Shown here in pieces: positions 8,362 to 16,035 of a stretch of 34,102 nucleotides of DNA. The notes beneath the pieces were generated by a model. It was not told where the DNA came from. It ran no database searches and saw nothing but the letters and a program-made list of their open reading frames with translations. The first letter of the stretch is position 1, and each line of letters begins with the position of its first letter. The position numbers were made by a program, and so were the translations under genes. Origin of the DNA: Actinomycetes bacterium (GTDB lineage: Bacteria > Actinomycetota > Actinomycetes > Propionibacteriales > Propionibacteriaceae); contig JAEXAS010000028.1 of the NCBI GenBank assembly GCA_023458095.1, positions 1 to 34,102 on the forward strand, read 5' to 3'.

Positions 8362-9485
8362 GGCTTCTTGCGTCGCTTCACGATGAGGTCGTCGCGATGC
8401 ACGACCTCGCGATCAAAGTGCTCGCCAAGGTTCTCGGCCAGTTCCCGGGTGGTGTGTCCGATCATGGCCGGCAACTCCTCAGAGTCGAAGTTCACCAGCC
8501 CGCGGGCCACGACATGGCCGGCCTCACTGACCAGCTTCACCGGATCACCGACTCCGAACTCCCCGCGGACGGCCAGAATCCCGGCCGGAAGCAGCGATGC
8601 CTGTCGCTCGGTGACAGCGCGAACGGCCCCGGCGTCGAGCACCAATTCGCCCTGAGTGACCGAGGCGTAGGCCAGCCACATCAGCTTGCGGGCACGCCGC
8701 TTGCCCGTAGGCAGGAACAAGGTGCCGGCCCGCTCCCCGCCCAGCAGGGCGTCGGCAGCCTCAGCCGCACCGAGCACGACCGGAATCCCCGACGCCGTCG
8801 CGATGCGGGCGGCGTGGAGCTTGGTCTCCATGCCACCGGTGCCGATTGCGGCCCCGCCGCCGTCGGTGTCGATGTCCAACTCGTCGATATCGCCGACCAC
8901 GTCGATCTTCGCAGCTCCGGGCTTGCCGGGCGGCGCGGTGTACAGGGCGTCCACGTCGCTGAGTAGCACCATCACATCGGCGCCGACCAGGTGGGCAACC
9001 AGAGCGGCAAGCCGATCATTGTCACCGAAGCGAATCTCATGAGTCGCCACCGTGTCGTTCTCGTTGACGACCGGCACCACGCCGAGTTCCAACAGCCGGG
9101 TGAAGGTGCGCAGTGCATTGCGGTAATGGTCCTTGCGAGCCACGTCTTCCACGGTGAGCAAGACCTGCCCCACGGTCAGCCCGTGGCGGGCGAAGTTGCG
9201 ACCGTAGTGAGCCACCAGCAGGCTCTGCCCCACCGAAGCGGCGGCCTGCTTGCTGGCGAGATCTTGCGGACGGTGCTTCAGCTTCAACGGCTCCATGCCG
9301 GAGGCCATGGCTCCCGAAGACACCAGGACCACATCTTGACCGCGTTCCCGGACGGCGGCCAGCGCGTCGACCAACGCCTCCAGCCGGGACGGATCCAGTG
9401 CGCCGCGGGCATCGGTGAGGGCATTGGAGCCGACCTTCACCAGGATGCGACGGGCCCCGGTGATCTGACTACGTCGGTCAGGCAC
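8358..9485 (-). CDS. proB: Glutamate 5-kinase ProB
   Basis: ProB phosphorylates glutamate at the gamma-carboxyl with ATP, the committed and usually proline-inhibited step of proline synthesis. The 375-residue protein has an amino-acid-kinase domain (LVKVGSNAL near the start, VLVSSGAMASG, VPVVNENDTVA, FGDNDRLAALVA, GTGGMETKL) and a C-terminal PUA domain (about 280-365). I chose the GTG at 9485, which overlaps the obgE stop by 8 bases and follows AGGAGG; longer in-frame extensions run through obgE. It is followed by a coupled PQ-loop gene and then proA. Confidence 0.95.
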   Translation of the reverse strand: MPDRRSQITGARRILVKVGSNALTDARGALDPSRLEALVDALAAVRERGQDVVLVSSGAMASGMEPLKLKHRPQDLASKQAAASVGQSLLVAHYGRNFARHGLTVGQVLLTVEDVARKDHYRNALRTFTRLLELGVVPVVNENDTVATHEIRFGDNDRLAALVAHLVGADVMVLLSDVDALYTAPPGKPGAAKIDVVGDIDELDIDTDGGGAAIGTGGMETKLHAARIATASGIPVVLGAAEAADALLGGERAGTLFLPTGKRRARKLMWLAYASVTQGELVLDAGAVRAVTERQASLLPAGILAVRGEFGVGDPVKLVSEAGHVVARGLVNFDSEELPAMIGHTTRELAENLGEHFDREVVHRDDLIVKRRKKP

Positions 9486-10941
9486 GGCCCTCCTCCTCAG
9501 CCTCGGCGGCTTTGCGCGCATGGTATTCGGCGTCCTTCTCGCGGCGACGCTGCACCGCCGGACGCAGTTCGTTGAGCCGGTGGTCCTCGCCGCGACGGGA
9601 CAAGATCTCGGCTCCGATCTCCACCTGAGGGGCGAAGTCGAACACGACCGGATCGTCTCCACCACCGATCGCCACCGCATCACCGGCGAGCGCCCCCAGG
9701 GCGAGCAGTTCGTCCTCGATCCCCAACCGTGCGAAGCGATCAGCCAGGTAACCGACAGCCTCAGGGTTGGTGAAGTCAGTTTGGCGCACCCAGCGCTCCG
9801 GCTTGTCACCGCGCACCCGCCACACGAAGCCGCCCTCACCGTCACCTTGCTTGGCAACGGTGAATTCCACTCCGCCATCGACCGGCTTGGGACGGATCAC
9901 GATGCGCTTGGGCTCTGGTGGCGGCGCGGCAGCACGGCGCTTTGCGACCAGGTCGGCCATGGCGAAGGTCAGTGCCTTCAGCCCCTCGCCGGACTTGGTC
10001 GACACCCGAAACACCGGGAGGCCTTGGGCGCGCAGGTCCGGTTCAACCATGGCGGCAAGCTCAGCACCGTCGGGGACATCCACCTTGTTCAGCGCGATCA
10101 TCCGGGGGCGATCTTCCAAGCCGCCATGGGCTACCAGCTCGGCTTCGATCACCTCCAGATCGGTCAGCGGATCCCGTCCGGGCTCGTAGGTGGCACAGTC
10201 GATGACGTGGACGATGGCCTGGCACCGCTCGATGTGGCGCAAGAAATCGTGGCCCAGGCCACGCCCCTGGCTGGCACCTTCGATCAGACCGGGTACATCA
10301 GCCACGGTGAAGGTGACCGCTCCGGCGACCACCACCCCCAGATTGGGAACCAAAGTGGTGAAGGGATAGTCGGCGATTTTCGGCCGGGCGCGGGAGATGG
10401 CCGCGATCAGTGAGGACTTGCCGGCACTGGGGAATCCCACCAGGCCGATGTCGGCCAGCACTTTGAGTTCGAGTTGGATCTTGCGGGTTTCGCCTTCTTC
10501 TCCCAGCAGGGCGAATCCGGGGGCCTTGCGGGCCGAGGACGCGAGGGCGGCATTGCCCAGGCCGCCGCGCCCACCGGCTGCGATCACCACCTCGGCTTCG
10601 GTGCCGACCAGATCGGCGAGAACCTCGCCGGTCACTGCATCGCTGACCACTGTCCCGCCGGGGACATCCAGCACCACGTCTTGACCGTTGGCGCCGCTGG
10701 CCAGATCGCCGCGCCCGGGCTGGCCGTTCTCGGCCCGGCGCACCGACTGACGGTGGTACTCCACCAGGGTGGTCAGGTTGGGATCGACTCGCAGGATCAC
10801 CGAGCCGCCGTTACCGCCGTTGCCGCCGTCCGGGCCGCCCAGGGGTTTGAACTTCTCCCGGCGCACCGAAGCGCAACCGTTACCGCCGTTGCCGGCGGCG
10901 ACCGTCAGCACCGTCTGGTCTACGAAAGAGGGAATGGCCAC
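9478..10941 (-). CDS. obgE: GTPase Obg/CgtA
   Basis: Obg is an essential GTPase that binds the 50S subunit and links ribosome assembly to the stringent response. The 487-residue protein shows the glycine-rich Obg fold (residues 1-158, GGNGGNGGSVILRVD), a G domain with G1 GFPSAGKSSL, G3 DVPGLIEGASQG and G4 NKVD, and the Obg C-terminal (OCT) domain at about 340-425, followed by a charged Ala/Glu/Arg-rich tail. The OCT domain is typical of Gram-positive Obg. The GTG start at 10941 follows AAGG. The neighbourhood rplU-rpmA-obgE is conserved across bacteria. A hairpin and a palindromic repeat separate it from rpmA. Confidence 0.97.
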   Translation of the reverse strand: MAIPSFVDQTVLTVAAGNGGNGCASVRREKFKPLGGPDGGNGGNGGSVILRVDPNLTTLVEYHRQSVRRAENGQPGRGDLASGANGQDVVLDVPGGTVVSDAVTGEVLADLVGTEAEVVIAAGGRGGLGNAALASSARKAPGFALLGEEGETRKIQLELKVLADIGLVGFPSAGKSSLIAAISRARPKIADYPFTTLVPNLGVVVAGAVTFTVADVPGLIEGASQGRGLGHDFLRHIERCQAIVHVIDCATYEPGRDPLTDLEVIEAELVAHGGLEDRPRMIALNKVDVPDGAELAAMVEPDLRAQGLPVFRVSTKSGEGLKALTFAMADLVAKRRAAAPPPEPKRIVIRPKPVDGGVEFTVAKQGDGEGGFVWRVRGDKPERWVRQTDFTNPEAVGYLADRFARLGIEDELLALGALAGDAVAIGGGDDPVVFDFAPQVEIGAEILSRRGEDHRLNELRPAVQRRREKDAEYHARKAAEAEEEGRA

Positions 10942-11023
10942 GCTGGAAGCCTTGCGCTAGGAAAGTCGGCGGGCGGAGCAGATGCCCGGCACCGATCAGG
11001 GTGAATCTTATCGCTATCCCCGC

Positions 11024-11087
11024 GACGCTACGTTTAGGCCGTCCCGCTACTGGGCGCCCAGTAGCACGGCGGCCTAAACGTAGCGTC
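11024..11087. repeat. Palindromic repeat, copy B
   Basis: Two 32-base arms (11024-11055 and 11056-11087) meet at the same TACTGGGCGCCCAGTA centre as copy A. Outer parts GACGCTACGTTTAGGCCG are identical on both arms; three mismatches sit in the middle of the arm. The flanks ATCCCC and GGGGAT extend the symmetry. It lies between the rpmA hairpin and the obgE start. The rest of 10942-11145 has no gene. Confidence 0.9.
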
Positions 11088-11098
11088 GGGGATGAATG

Positions 11099-11134
11099 CG
11101 AAAGAGGGGCGACCAACTGGCCACCCCTCTTTCG
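11099..11134 (-). terminator. Hairpin after rpmA
   Basis: An exact 11-base-pair stem, CGAAAGAGGGG (11099-11109) with CCCCTCTTTCG (11124-11134), encloses a 14-base loop 12 bases after the rpmA stop. There is no U-run, as is usual for actinobacterial terminators, so it may stop or attenuate rplU-rpmA transcription or mark an RNA processing site before obgE. Confidence 0.6.
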
Positions 11135-11145
11135 GTACGTCGTGA

Positions 11146-11403
11146 TTACTCGGCGGCCTCGGCCACGTTGACGACCTTGCGGCCACGTCGGGTGCCGAAC
11201 TCGACCACACCGGCGCGCAGCGCGAACAGGGTGTCGTCGCCGCCACGTCCCACACCATCACCAGGGTGGAAGTGGGTGCCACGCTGACGGACCAGGATCT
11301 CGCCGGCGTTCACCTGCTGACCGCCGAAGCGCTTCACACCGAGCCGTTGGGCATTGGAATCGCGACCGTTGCGCGAACTGGATGCGCCCTTCTTATGTGC
11401 CAT
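11146..11403 (-). CDS. rpmA: 50S ribosomal protein L27
   Basis: The 85-residue chain is a full-length L27 (bL27), whose N-terminal tail reaches the peptidyl transferase centre. It starts MAHKKGASSSRNGRDSNAQ, without the cleavable N-terminal extension found in Firmicutes, and contains the RQRGTHFHPG and GRGGDDTLFA segments typical of the family. It lies 10 bases downstream of rplU, the conserved arrangement. Confidence 0.98.
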   Translation of the reverse strand: MAHKKGASSSRNGRDSNAQRLGVKRFGGQQVNAGEILVRQRGTHFHPGDGVGRGGDDTLFALRAGVVEFGTRRGRKVVNVAEAAE

Positions 11404-11413
11404 GTCTGACTCC

Positions 11414-11722
11414 TCAGCCCTTGATCCCGGTGACCTTGACCTGGGTGTAGCGCTGGCGATGTCCCTGGCGCTTCTTGTAACCGGTCTTGTTCTTGAACTT
11501 GATGATCTTGATCTTGGGACCCTTGGTCTCAGCGATCACCTCGGCGGTGACGCTGGCCTTGTCCAGCTTCTTCGCATCGGTGGTGAGCTTGTCACCATCG
11601 ACCAGAAGCAGCGGGGTCAGGGAAACGCTGTCTCCAGCGTTGGCCTCGATCTTGTCGATCTCGAGGATGTCGCCCACCGCAACCTTGTGCTGGCGGCCAC
11701 CACTGCGCACGATCGCGTACAC
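11414..11722 (-). CDS. rplU: 50S ribosomal protein L21
   Basis: The 102-residue product is L21 (bL21), a large-subunit protein that binds 23S rRNA. It begins MYAIVRSGGRQHKV and ends with the basic KNKTGYKKRQGHRQRYTQVKV segment that is diagnostic. AAGGAAG lies about 11 bases before the ATG. It is the first gene of rplU-rpmA and has a good promoter and a leader of roughly 110 bases upstream. Confidence 0.98.
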   Translation of the reverse strand: MYAIVRSGGRQHKVAVGDILEIDKIEANAGDSVSLTPLLLVDGDKLTTDAKKLDKASVTAEVIAETKGPKIKIIKFKNKTGYKKRQGHRQRYTQVKVTGIKG

Positions 11723-11834
11723 GCCCGACCTACTTCCTTAAGCTTCGTCTGTTCAGCGGCCCCGCCCCGTGAGGGGTGGCTCCAGCTGCGAAATATGGTT
11801 CGCGCACGGCCATTTCCGGCGCAGCGAACACCGA
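11723..11834 (-). promoter_or_regulatory. rplU 5' leader, possible ribosomal-protein leader
   Basis: The predicted transcript carries about 110 untranslated bases. They include a compact GC hairpin (CCCCTCACGGGG core with outer GCC/GGGC pairing) roughly 50 bases before the ATG. L21 operons in other phyla have autoregulatory leaders, so a regulatory role is plausible, but I cannot match this to a known motif. Confidence 0.35.
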
Positions 11835-11840
11835 AGGACA

Positions 11841-11870
11841 AGACTACGGCCCCCACCTGCGGAGGGTCAA
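11841..11870 (-). promoter_or_regulatory. Promoter of rplU-rpmA
   Basis: On the minus strand TTGACC (11865-11870) and TAGTCT (11841-11846) are 18 bases apart, the best -35/-10 pair in the window. It lies just behind the permease stop at 11904. Confidence 0.65.
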
Positions 11871-11903
11871 ACCGAGACCCAGCAAGTAGCTCAACCGGTA
11901 CGG

Positions 11904-12599
11904 CTACTGCGCGCGTTCACCGACTTCGGCACGACTCGGCGACCCCAGACCGTCGCCGACACCGATTCGCAGCGCCACCGCAGTGATAGCCGCACCAACC
12001 AAAAGCCCCCAACCCAAACCGGCCAAATCCACGGTACGCGTGCCTACCAGGGCCGCGCTCAGCCACCCCACCGGAGGCACCCAGCCGATGGCCTGAGTGA
12101 GGCTGACCAGCAAGATGCCGACCCCAGCCCACCCCGGACGTCCCCTCAGATATCGTGCCGCCATCACGCCGATTGCTGCGGCGGCTGCAGCACTCACCAG
12201 CATCGCTGAACCGGCAGCCACCGCCGCAATGCCGGTGAAGAACCTCACTCCAGTCAACCGTCCGACCGTGTAGGAGCCAACCAACATCGCCACGGGGAAG
12301 AGCACAGCCAGCCCAGTGGCCATCCCCCACTGAACCACCAGCATCGGCCGCGCCGAGCCCCACTGGCTGATGCTGATTTGACGCTGGGTAACGTCCTCGG
12401 CCGTAGCGGCGGCGAACCCGAGCCAGGCGGCCAATGCGAACAGCACCAGCAGCACAACTTTGACGGTGTCGAGGTTCACCGGGGGGATCGCCCACACCCA
12501 GACCACGCCGATGGTGAGCACGATGGCCGGTGGTGCCCATTTCTGGGTGCCGATCAGAATCGCCCACACATAGCGAACGCCCGCCCATGCTCGTCGCAC
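11904..12599 (-). CDS. Probable ABC transporter permease
   Basis: The 231-residue protein has about six hydrophobic helices and no recognisable soluble domain. It follows an ABC ATPase gene by only two bases, with GGGAGG seven bases before its GTG start at 12599, so the two are one transcription unit and probably one transporter of the ABC-2 type layout. A longer in-frame start upstream would lie inside the ATPase gene and is unlikely. The sequence does not identify the substrate; such small ATPase-permease pairs commonly export peptides, lipids or drugs. Confidence 0.75.
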   Translation of the reverse strand: MRRAWAGVRYVWAILIGTQKWAPPAIVLTIGVVWVWAIPPVNLDTVKVVLLVLFALAAWLGFAAATAEDVTQRQISISQWGSARPMLVVQWGMATGLAVLFPVAMLVGSYTVGRLTGVRFFTGIAAVAAGSAMLVSAAAAAAIGVMAARYLRGRPGWAGVGILLVSLTQAIGWVPPVGWLSAALVGTRTVDLAGLGWGLLVGAAITAVALRIGVGDGLGSPSRAEVGERAQ

Positions 12600-12601
12600 G
12601 A

Positions 12602-13402
12602 TCAGCCCTCCCCACGTCTGTCTGCCGGAGCCAGAACACTGAGCACACCGCATTCGGCCGCTAGCGCCGCACCCAAGAAGCTTTGAACCTCGTCGATATC
12701 CACCCAGTAGCCGACTCCCGCCGGGGTTTGGACGCCATCAGCACGCCCGGGCAGGGGACGCAGCAGGTCTATCCACCGGCGTTGGGCGATGTCGTGCAAA
12801 CGACCATCGCGCAACTGCTGGGTTGTTCCCAGTTCGGCGAACGCCCCCGAGTGAGTTGCGATCAAGAAGGCGCACCCCTGGATCTGTTTCTCGGCCACCA
12901 CGGCGACGACTTCGCCGACCGCGGCGGCGTCCAAGCCCGCCAACGGCTCATCCATGAGCACGATGTCCGTCGTTCGGGCCAGTGCCTGGCTGAGCACCAC
13001 CTTGCGCAGGTTCCCTCGCGATAGCGCATCCAGCGGGGTGTCCAGTCCCGGGCTCAAGCCAAAGCGCTCGGCAAGATCGACGGCTCGATGCGTTTTGCCG
13101 CCCTGGCGTCCGTCCATTGCAGACAGGTGGCTGAGATAGGAGCGGGCGGTGAGCCGCGGAAGGGGTGCGACTCGGTCGGGAACGAAGCCGCACGAGGCGA
13201 AGCTTCGCCTGATGTCGCCGCTTGTCGCACGACCGTACCCAGCGGCGAGCCGAATCAGCGTCGACTTCCCCGACCCGTTCCCGCCGTGGAGGCACAGCAG
13301 TTCGGCGCGAGACAGGTCCAAACAGACCCCGTCCAGTACCCAGCGCCCGTGACGCCGGTAGCGCAGACTCACCTCATCAAAGGACAACACCGCTCGGGTC
13401 AC
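12602..13402 (-). CDS. ABC transporter ATP-binding protein
   Basis: The 266-residue ATPase has Walker A GGNGSGKST, signature LSRGNLRKV (a variant of LSGGQ), Walker B IVLMDEPLAGLD and the H-loop ATHS. Beyond about residue 205 there is an extra domain (DLLRPLPGRADGVQTP onward) of the kind found in export-type ATPases. A GTG at 13408 is possible, but TAGCCT at 13409-13414 is followed by exactly six bases and then the GTG at 13402, matching the leaderless pattern of neighbouring genes, so I chose 13402. It is first in a two-gene unit with the permease. Confidence 0.88.
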   Translation of the reverse strand: MTRAVLSFDEVSLRYRRHGRWVLDGVCLDLSRAELLCLHGGNGSGKSTLIRLAAGYGRATSGDIRRSFASCGFVPDRVAPLPRLTARSYLSHLSAMDGRQGGKTHRAVDLAERFGLSPGLDTPLDALSRGNLRKVVLSQALARTTDIVLMDEPLAGLDAAAVGEVVAVVAEKQIQGCAFLIATHSGAFAELGTTQQLRDGRLHDIAQRRWIDLLRPLPGRADGVQTPAGVGYWVDIDEVQSFLGAALAAECGVLSVLAPADRRGEG

Positions 13403-13408
13403 GGCCAC

Positions 13409-13414
13409 AGGCTA
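13409..13414 (-). promoter_or_regulatory. -10 box of a leaderless promoter for the ABC transporter pair
   Basis: On the minus strand TAGCCT, six bases, then GTG at 13402. It supports the shorter start of the ATPase. Confidence 0.5.
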
Positions 13415-13534
13415 GCCGGGATCGCAATGTTCATCCGACATTGACCTGAGGCACCCTCTTTGGCCACCCCGGCTCCTTAACGTTCGGTGCGGAAGTACCG
13501 GACGGACCGGACGGCATCCTCGGAGGACCTGAAC

Positions 13535-13684
13535 ATGACTGCCGAACCCAAGTCGTTGGCATGGAAGATCGTCGGAGCCAGCTCAGTCACATCGTTGGGC
13601 GTAGCGATGGTGGCGACCGCGCTGACCGCAATTCCGGCCAGCACCAGCATCGAGGTTCTCGTCCATATCGTCCTGCCACACTGA
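13535..13684 (+). CDS. Small membrane protein, weakly DUF4235-like
   Basis: A 49-residue product starting MTAEPKSLAWKIVGASSV with one hydrophobic segment (about 10-33). GGAGG lies eight bases before the ATG, better than most sites in the window, which is the main reason to believe it. The LAWKIVG start followed by a glycine/alanine-rich helix is reminiscent of the small actinobacterial DUF4235 proteins, but it is shorter than those and the match is loose. An in-frame upstream ATG at 13487 lacks a ribosome binding site. It precedes the Ada/AlkA gene by 69 bases on the same strand. Function is unknown. Confidence 0.5.
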   Translation: MTAEPKSLAWKIVGASSVTSLGVAMVATALTAIPASTSIEVLVHIVLPH

Positions 13685-13753
13685 GAAACCGACCCCCAGA
13701 GCAATGTCCGAAAACCGCTAGCTTCGCCGTCCCTGGGCTGCCAGGCTGACGGT

Positions 13754-15226
13754 GTGAGCTTCGAACAGCGCTATCGGGCGGTATGCACCCGCGACGCCCG
13801 CTTCGACGGCGCATTCACCCTCGCGGTACGCACCACGGGCATCTACTGTCGTCCGTCCTGTCCGGCACGAACACCCAAGCCGGAGAATGTGGAGTTCTTC
13901 GACACTGCTGCCGCGGCTCACACCCATGGCTATCGGGCCTGCAAGCGCTGCCTGCCCGATGCCGTGCCGGGCTCCCCACAGTGGAATCTCCGCAGCGATG
14001 CCGCCGCCCGCGCGATGCGGTTGATCGTCGACGGCGTCGTGGAGCGCGAAGGCGTCTCCGGGATGGCCGCACACCTGGGCTACACCACCCGGCACCTGGG
14101 CCGACTCCTGACCGCCGAACTTGGAGCCGGAGCGCTGTCCTTGGCCCGGGCCCATCGCGCCCAGGTCGCCCGGGAACTGCTGGTGACAACCACCCTGCCG
14201 GTCAGCGACGTCGCCTTCGCCGCAGGGTTCGGCAGCATTCGACAGTTCAACGACACGCTCACGGCCATCTATGCCCTGACTCCCACCCAGCTGCGACGAC
14301 TGTCCACCCAGCCCGGCAACGCCACACCAACAGCACGCTCCGACTGGCTCACCGTCGACTTGCGCCTGCCAGTGCGAGCACCTTTCGATGCTGCTGGGGT
14401 GTTCGATTGGCTTTCAGCGCGAGCGATCCCCGGCGTCGAGGACGCCGGAAGACATCACTACGGGCGCACCGCGCTGCTACCGGGCGGCCCAGCCTGGTTT
14501 CAGGTCACGGCCAGCCCCAAGGGGCTCGATCTGCGGACCGGATTGACCACGTTGGCTGACCTGATGCCCTTGGTAGCACGGGTACGCCGACTGTTCGACG
14601 CCGACGCCGACCCGATCGGTATTGATGAGGCCCTCGCCCGCGATCCACGGCTGCGACCGGCCGTGGCCGAGGTACCCGGCATGCGGCTGCCGGGAGTGAT
14701 CGACTCCACCGAACTATTGGTGCGCGCCCTGGTCGGTCAACAGATCTCGGTGGCTGCGGCTCGCACCCACCTCACCCGGCTGACTCGCGCAACCGGCACG
14801 GCGTTCCCCGCCAATCCGCTGGGATTGACCGCGCTATTCCCCACGGCTGCCGACATCGCGAGCCACGGCCATCAGGCACTCACCGGTCCACGCACGCGGG
14901 TGCACAACCTGCTTCGAATCACCGAACGGCTGGCCAGTGGCGCGTTGTCGCTCAGTTCTGCCGATGATCCGGGTGAGCAGCGGACCCGGCTGCTGGCCGA
15001 ACCCGGCATCGGGCCCTGGACCGCTGACTACGTGGCCATGCGGGTCTTGGGCGCCGGCGATGTGTTCCCGGTCACTGATGTCGCGCTGCGCGCCGGTGCC
15101 GACCGGCTCGGCCTGCCGAGCGCACCAACCGGGTTGGCGCGCTGGGCCGAAAGCCTCTCCCCCTGGCGTTCCTACACCGCAATGCACCTGTGGCGCATCG
15201 CCGCGACCTCGAAAGGGCAGTCATGA
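13754..15226 (+). CDS. Ada-type regulator fused to AlkA DNA-3-methyladenine glycosylase
   Basis: The 490-residue protein joins three modules of alkylation-damage repair. Residues 5-75 form an Ada metal-binding domain with four cysteines (32, 36 in YCRPSC; 63, 66 in CKRC); in E. coli Ada the first of these accepts methyl groups from DNA phosphotriesters and switches on transcription. Residues about 85-185 form an AraC-type helix-turn-helix (VSDVAFAAGFGSIRQFN). Residues about 195-490 are AlkA: an N-terminal AlkA domain and an HhH-GPD domain with LAEPGIGPWTADYVAMR and catalytic Asp442 in TDVALR. It probably both senses methylation and excises 3-methyladenine. The GTG start at 13754 lacks a Shine-Dalgarno; CAGGCT six bases before it is a poor -10. 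It overlaps ogt by four bases. Confidence 0.92.
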   Translation: MSFEQRYRAVCTRDARFDGAFTLAVRTTGIYCRPSCPARTPKPENVEFFDTAAAAHTHGYRACKRCLPDAVPGSPQWNLRSDAAARAMRLIVDGVVEREGVSGMAAHLGYTTRHLGRLLTAELGAGALSLARAHRAQVARELLVTTTLPVSDVAFAAGFGSIRQFNDTLTAIYALTPTQLRRLSTQPGNATPTARSDWLTVDLRLPVRAPFDAAGVFDWLSARAIPGVEDAGRHHYGRTALLPGGPAWFQVTASPKGLDLRTGLTTLADLMPLVARVRRLFDADADPIGIDEALARDPRLRPAVAEVPGMRLPGVIDSTELLVRALVGQQISVAAARTHLTRLTRATGTAFPANPLGLTALFPTAADIASHGHQALTGPRTRVHNLLRITERLASGALSLSSADDPGEQRTRLLAEPGIGPWTADYVAMRVLGAGDVFPVTDVALRAGADRLGLPSAPTGLARWAESLSPWRSYTAMHLWRIAATSKGQS

Positions 15227-15771
15227 TCCTCACCACCTTTGCAACCCCGGACGGACCGTTCACCGTCCTGTTCGATGGACGCGCAGTCTGGGCGTCGGGG
15301 TGGACCGAATCGTCGGTCGAGGTCCTGGGCCGGGTCCGGGCCGACCACCGGCCCACCGAGGTCGCCCGGGTCGAGCCGGGTGATCCCCGACTGCAGACGG
15401 TGAGCGAGGCCGTCCAGGCCTACTACCAAGGAGACCTGGGGGCGCCGCAGCACATCGAGGTTCGCCAGTTCGGGACCGCGTTGCAGCAGCAGGGTTGGGC
15501 CCAGCTTCGTCAGCTCACCGCCGCAGGGCCGGTGTCCTATGCCGAGTTCGCGGCCAGTTTGGGCCACCCGGGCGCGGTGCGGGCAGCGGCATCGATCTGT
15601 GCCCGCAATGCTCCGGCACTGTTCGTGCCGTGCCATCGAGTGCTGCGCTCCGACGGCTCGCTTGGCGGCTTCGCCTGGGGTATCGACATCAAGCGCAGCC
15701 TGCTTCAGCGTGAGCACGCCGCCTGCGTCCGAGCGCTCGGGGAGGACGATGCGCGCCCTCCGGCCGGCTGA
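15223..15771 (+). CDS. ogt: Methylated-DNA--protein-cysteine methyltransferase
   Basis: This 182-residue suicide enzyme transfers the methyl group of O6-methylguanine to its own cysteine. The active-site motif PCHRV is present with acceptor Cys137, followed by GSLGGFAWG; the upstream VSYAEFAASLGHPGAVRAA is the DNA-binding helix-turn-helix, with the usual arginine finger. ATGA joins it to the Ada/AlkA gene, so both are made together and the alkylation response is likely autoinduced. Its stop codon (15769-15771) lies inside the first unit of an intergenic tandem repeat, so the last residues (RPPAG) are encoded by repeat DNA. Confidence 0.95.
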   Translation: MILTTFATPDGPFTVLFDGRAVWASGWTESSVEVLGRVRADHRPTEVARVEPGDPRLQTVSEAVQAYYQGDLGAPQHIEVRQFGTALQQQGWAQLRQLTAAGPVSYAEFAASLGHPGAVRAAASICARNAPALFVPCHRVLRSDGSLGGFAWGIDIKRSLLQREHAACVRALGEDDARPPAG

Positions 15772-15837
15772 GGAGACCACTCCCCTCCGGCTGGTTGAGG
15801 AGACCACTCCCCTCCGGCTGGTTGAGGAGCGAACGAA
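15758..15837. repeat. 27 bp tandem repeat overlapping the ogt stop
   Basis: CTCCGGCTGGTTGAGGAG followed by ACCACTCCC recurs with a period of 27 bases at 15758, 15785 and 15812; the first unit is degenerate and supplies the ogt stop. The last unit continues into the composite inverted repeat. Confidence 0.85.
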
Positions 15838-15978
15838 GTGAGCGTCTCGAAACCCCCCGCCACAGTCCACAAACCACCTTGCGAGGTTTCGAGACGGCCC
15901 TGCGGGCCTCCTCAACCAACCGGGGAAAAGGCAACCACGCCTCGAGACGGCCCTGCGGGTCTCCTCAACCAACCGAGG
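15812..15978. repeat. Composite inverted repeat, copy 1
   Basis: Outer arms CCGGCTGGTTGAGGAG (from 15814) and CTCCTCAACCAACCGG (to 15923) flank inner arms CGTCTCGAAACC (15843-15854) and GGTTTCGAGACG (15885-15896) around a conserved 30-base loop with CACAGTCCAC. A further right half (CGAGACGGCCCTGCGGG to AACCAACCGAGG) follows at 15942-15978. No transposase or gene is present; 15979-16035 shows nothing else. Confidence 0.85.
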
Positions 15979-16035
15979 GAAAGGACGAGAGAGGGTCGGC
16001 TAGTCGGTACTGGTCAAAGGCGTCGACAGATCGGG

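Noticed and set aside
13487..13684. Longer start (ATG 13487) for the small membrane protein
   Set aside because: No ribosome binding site there, whereas GGAGG fits the ATG at 13535.
15758..15978. Possible CRISPR array
   Set aside because: Units are 27 bp in tandem or nested inverted repeats with near-identical spacers; no unique spacers and no cas genes.
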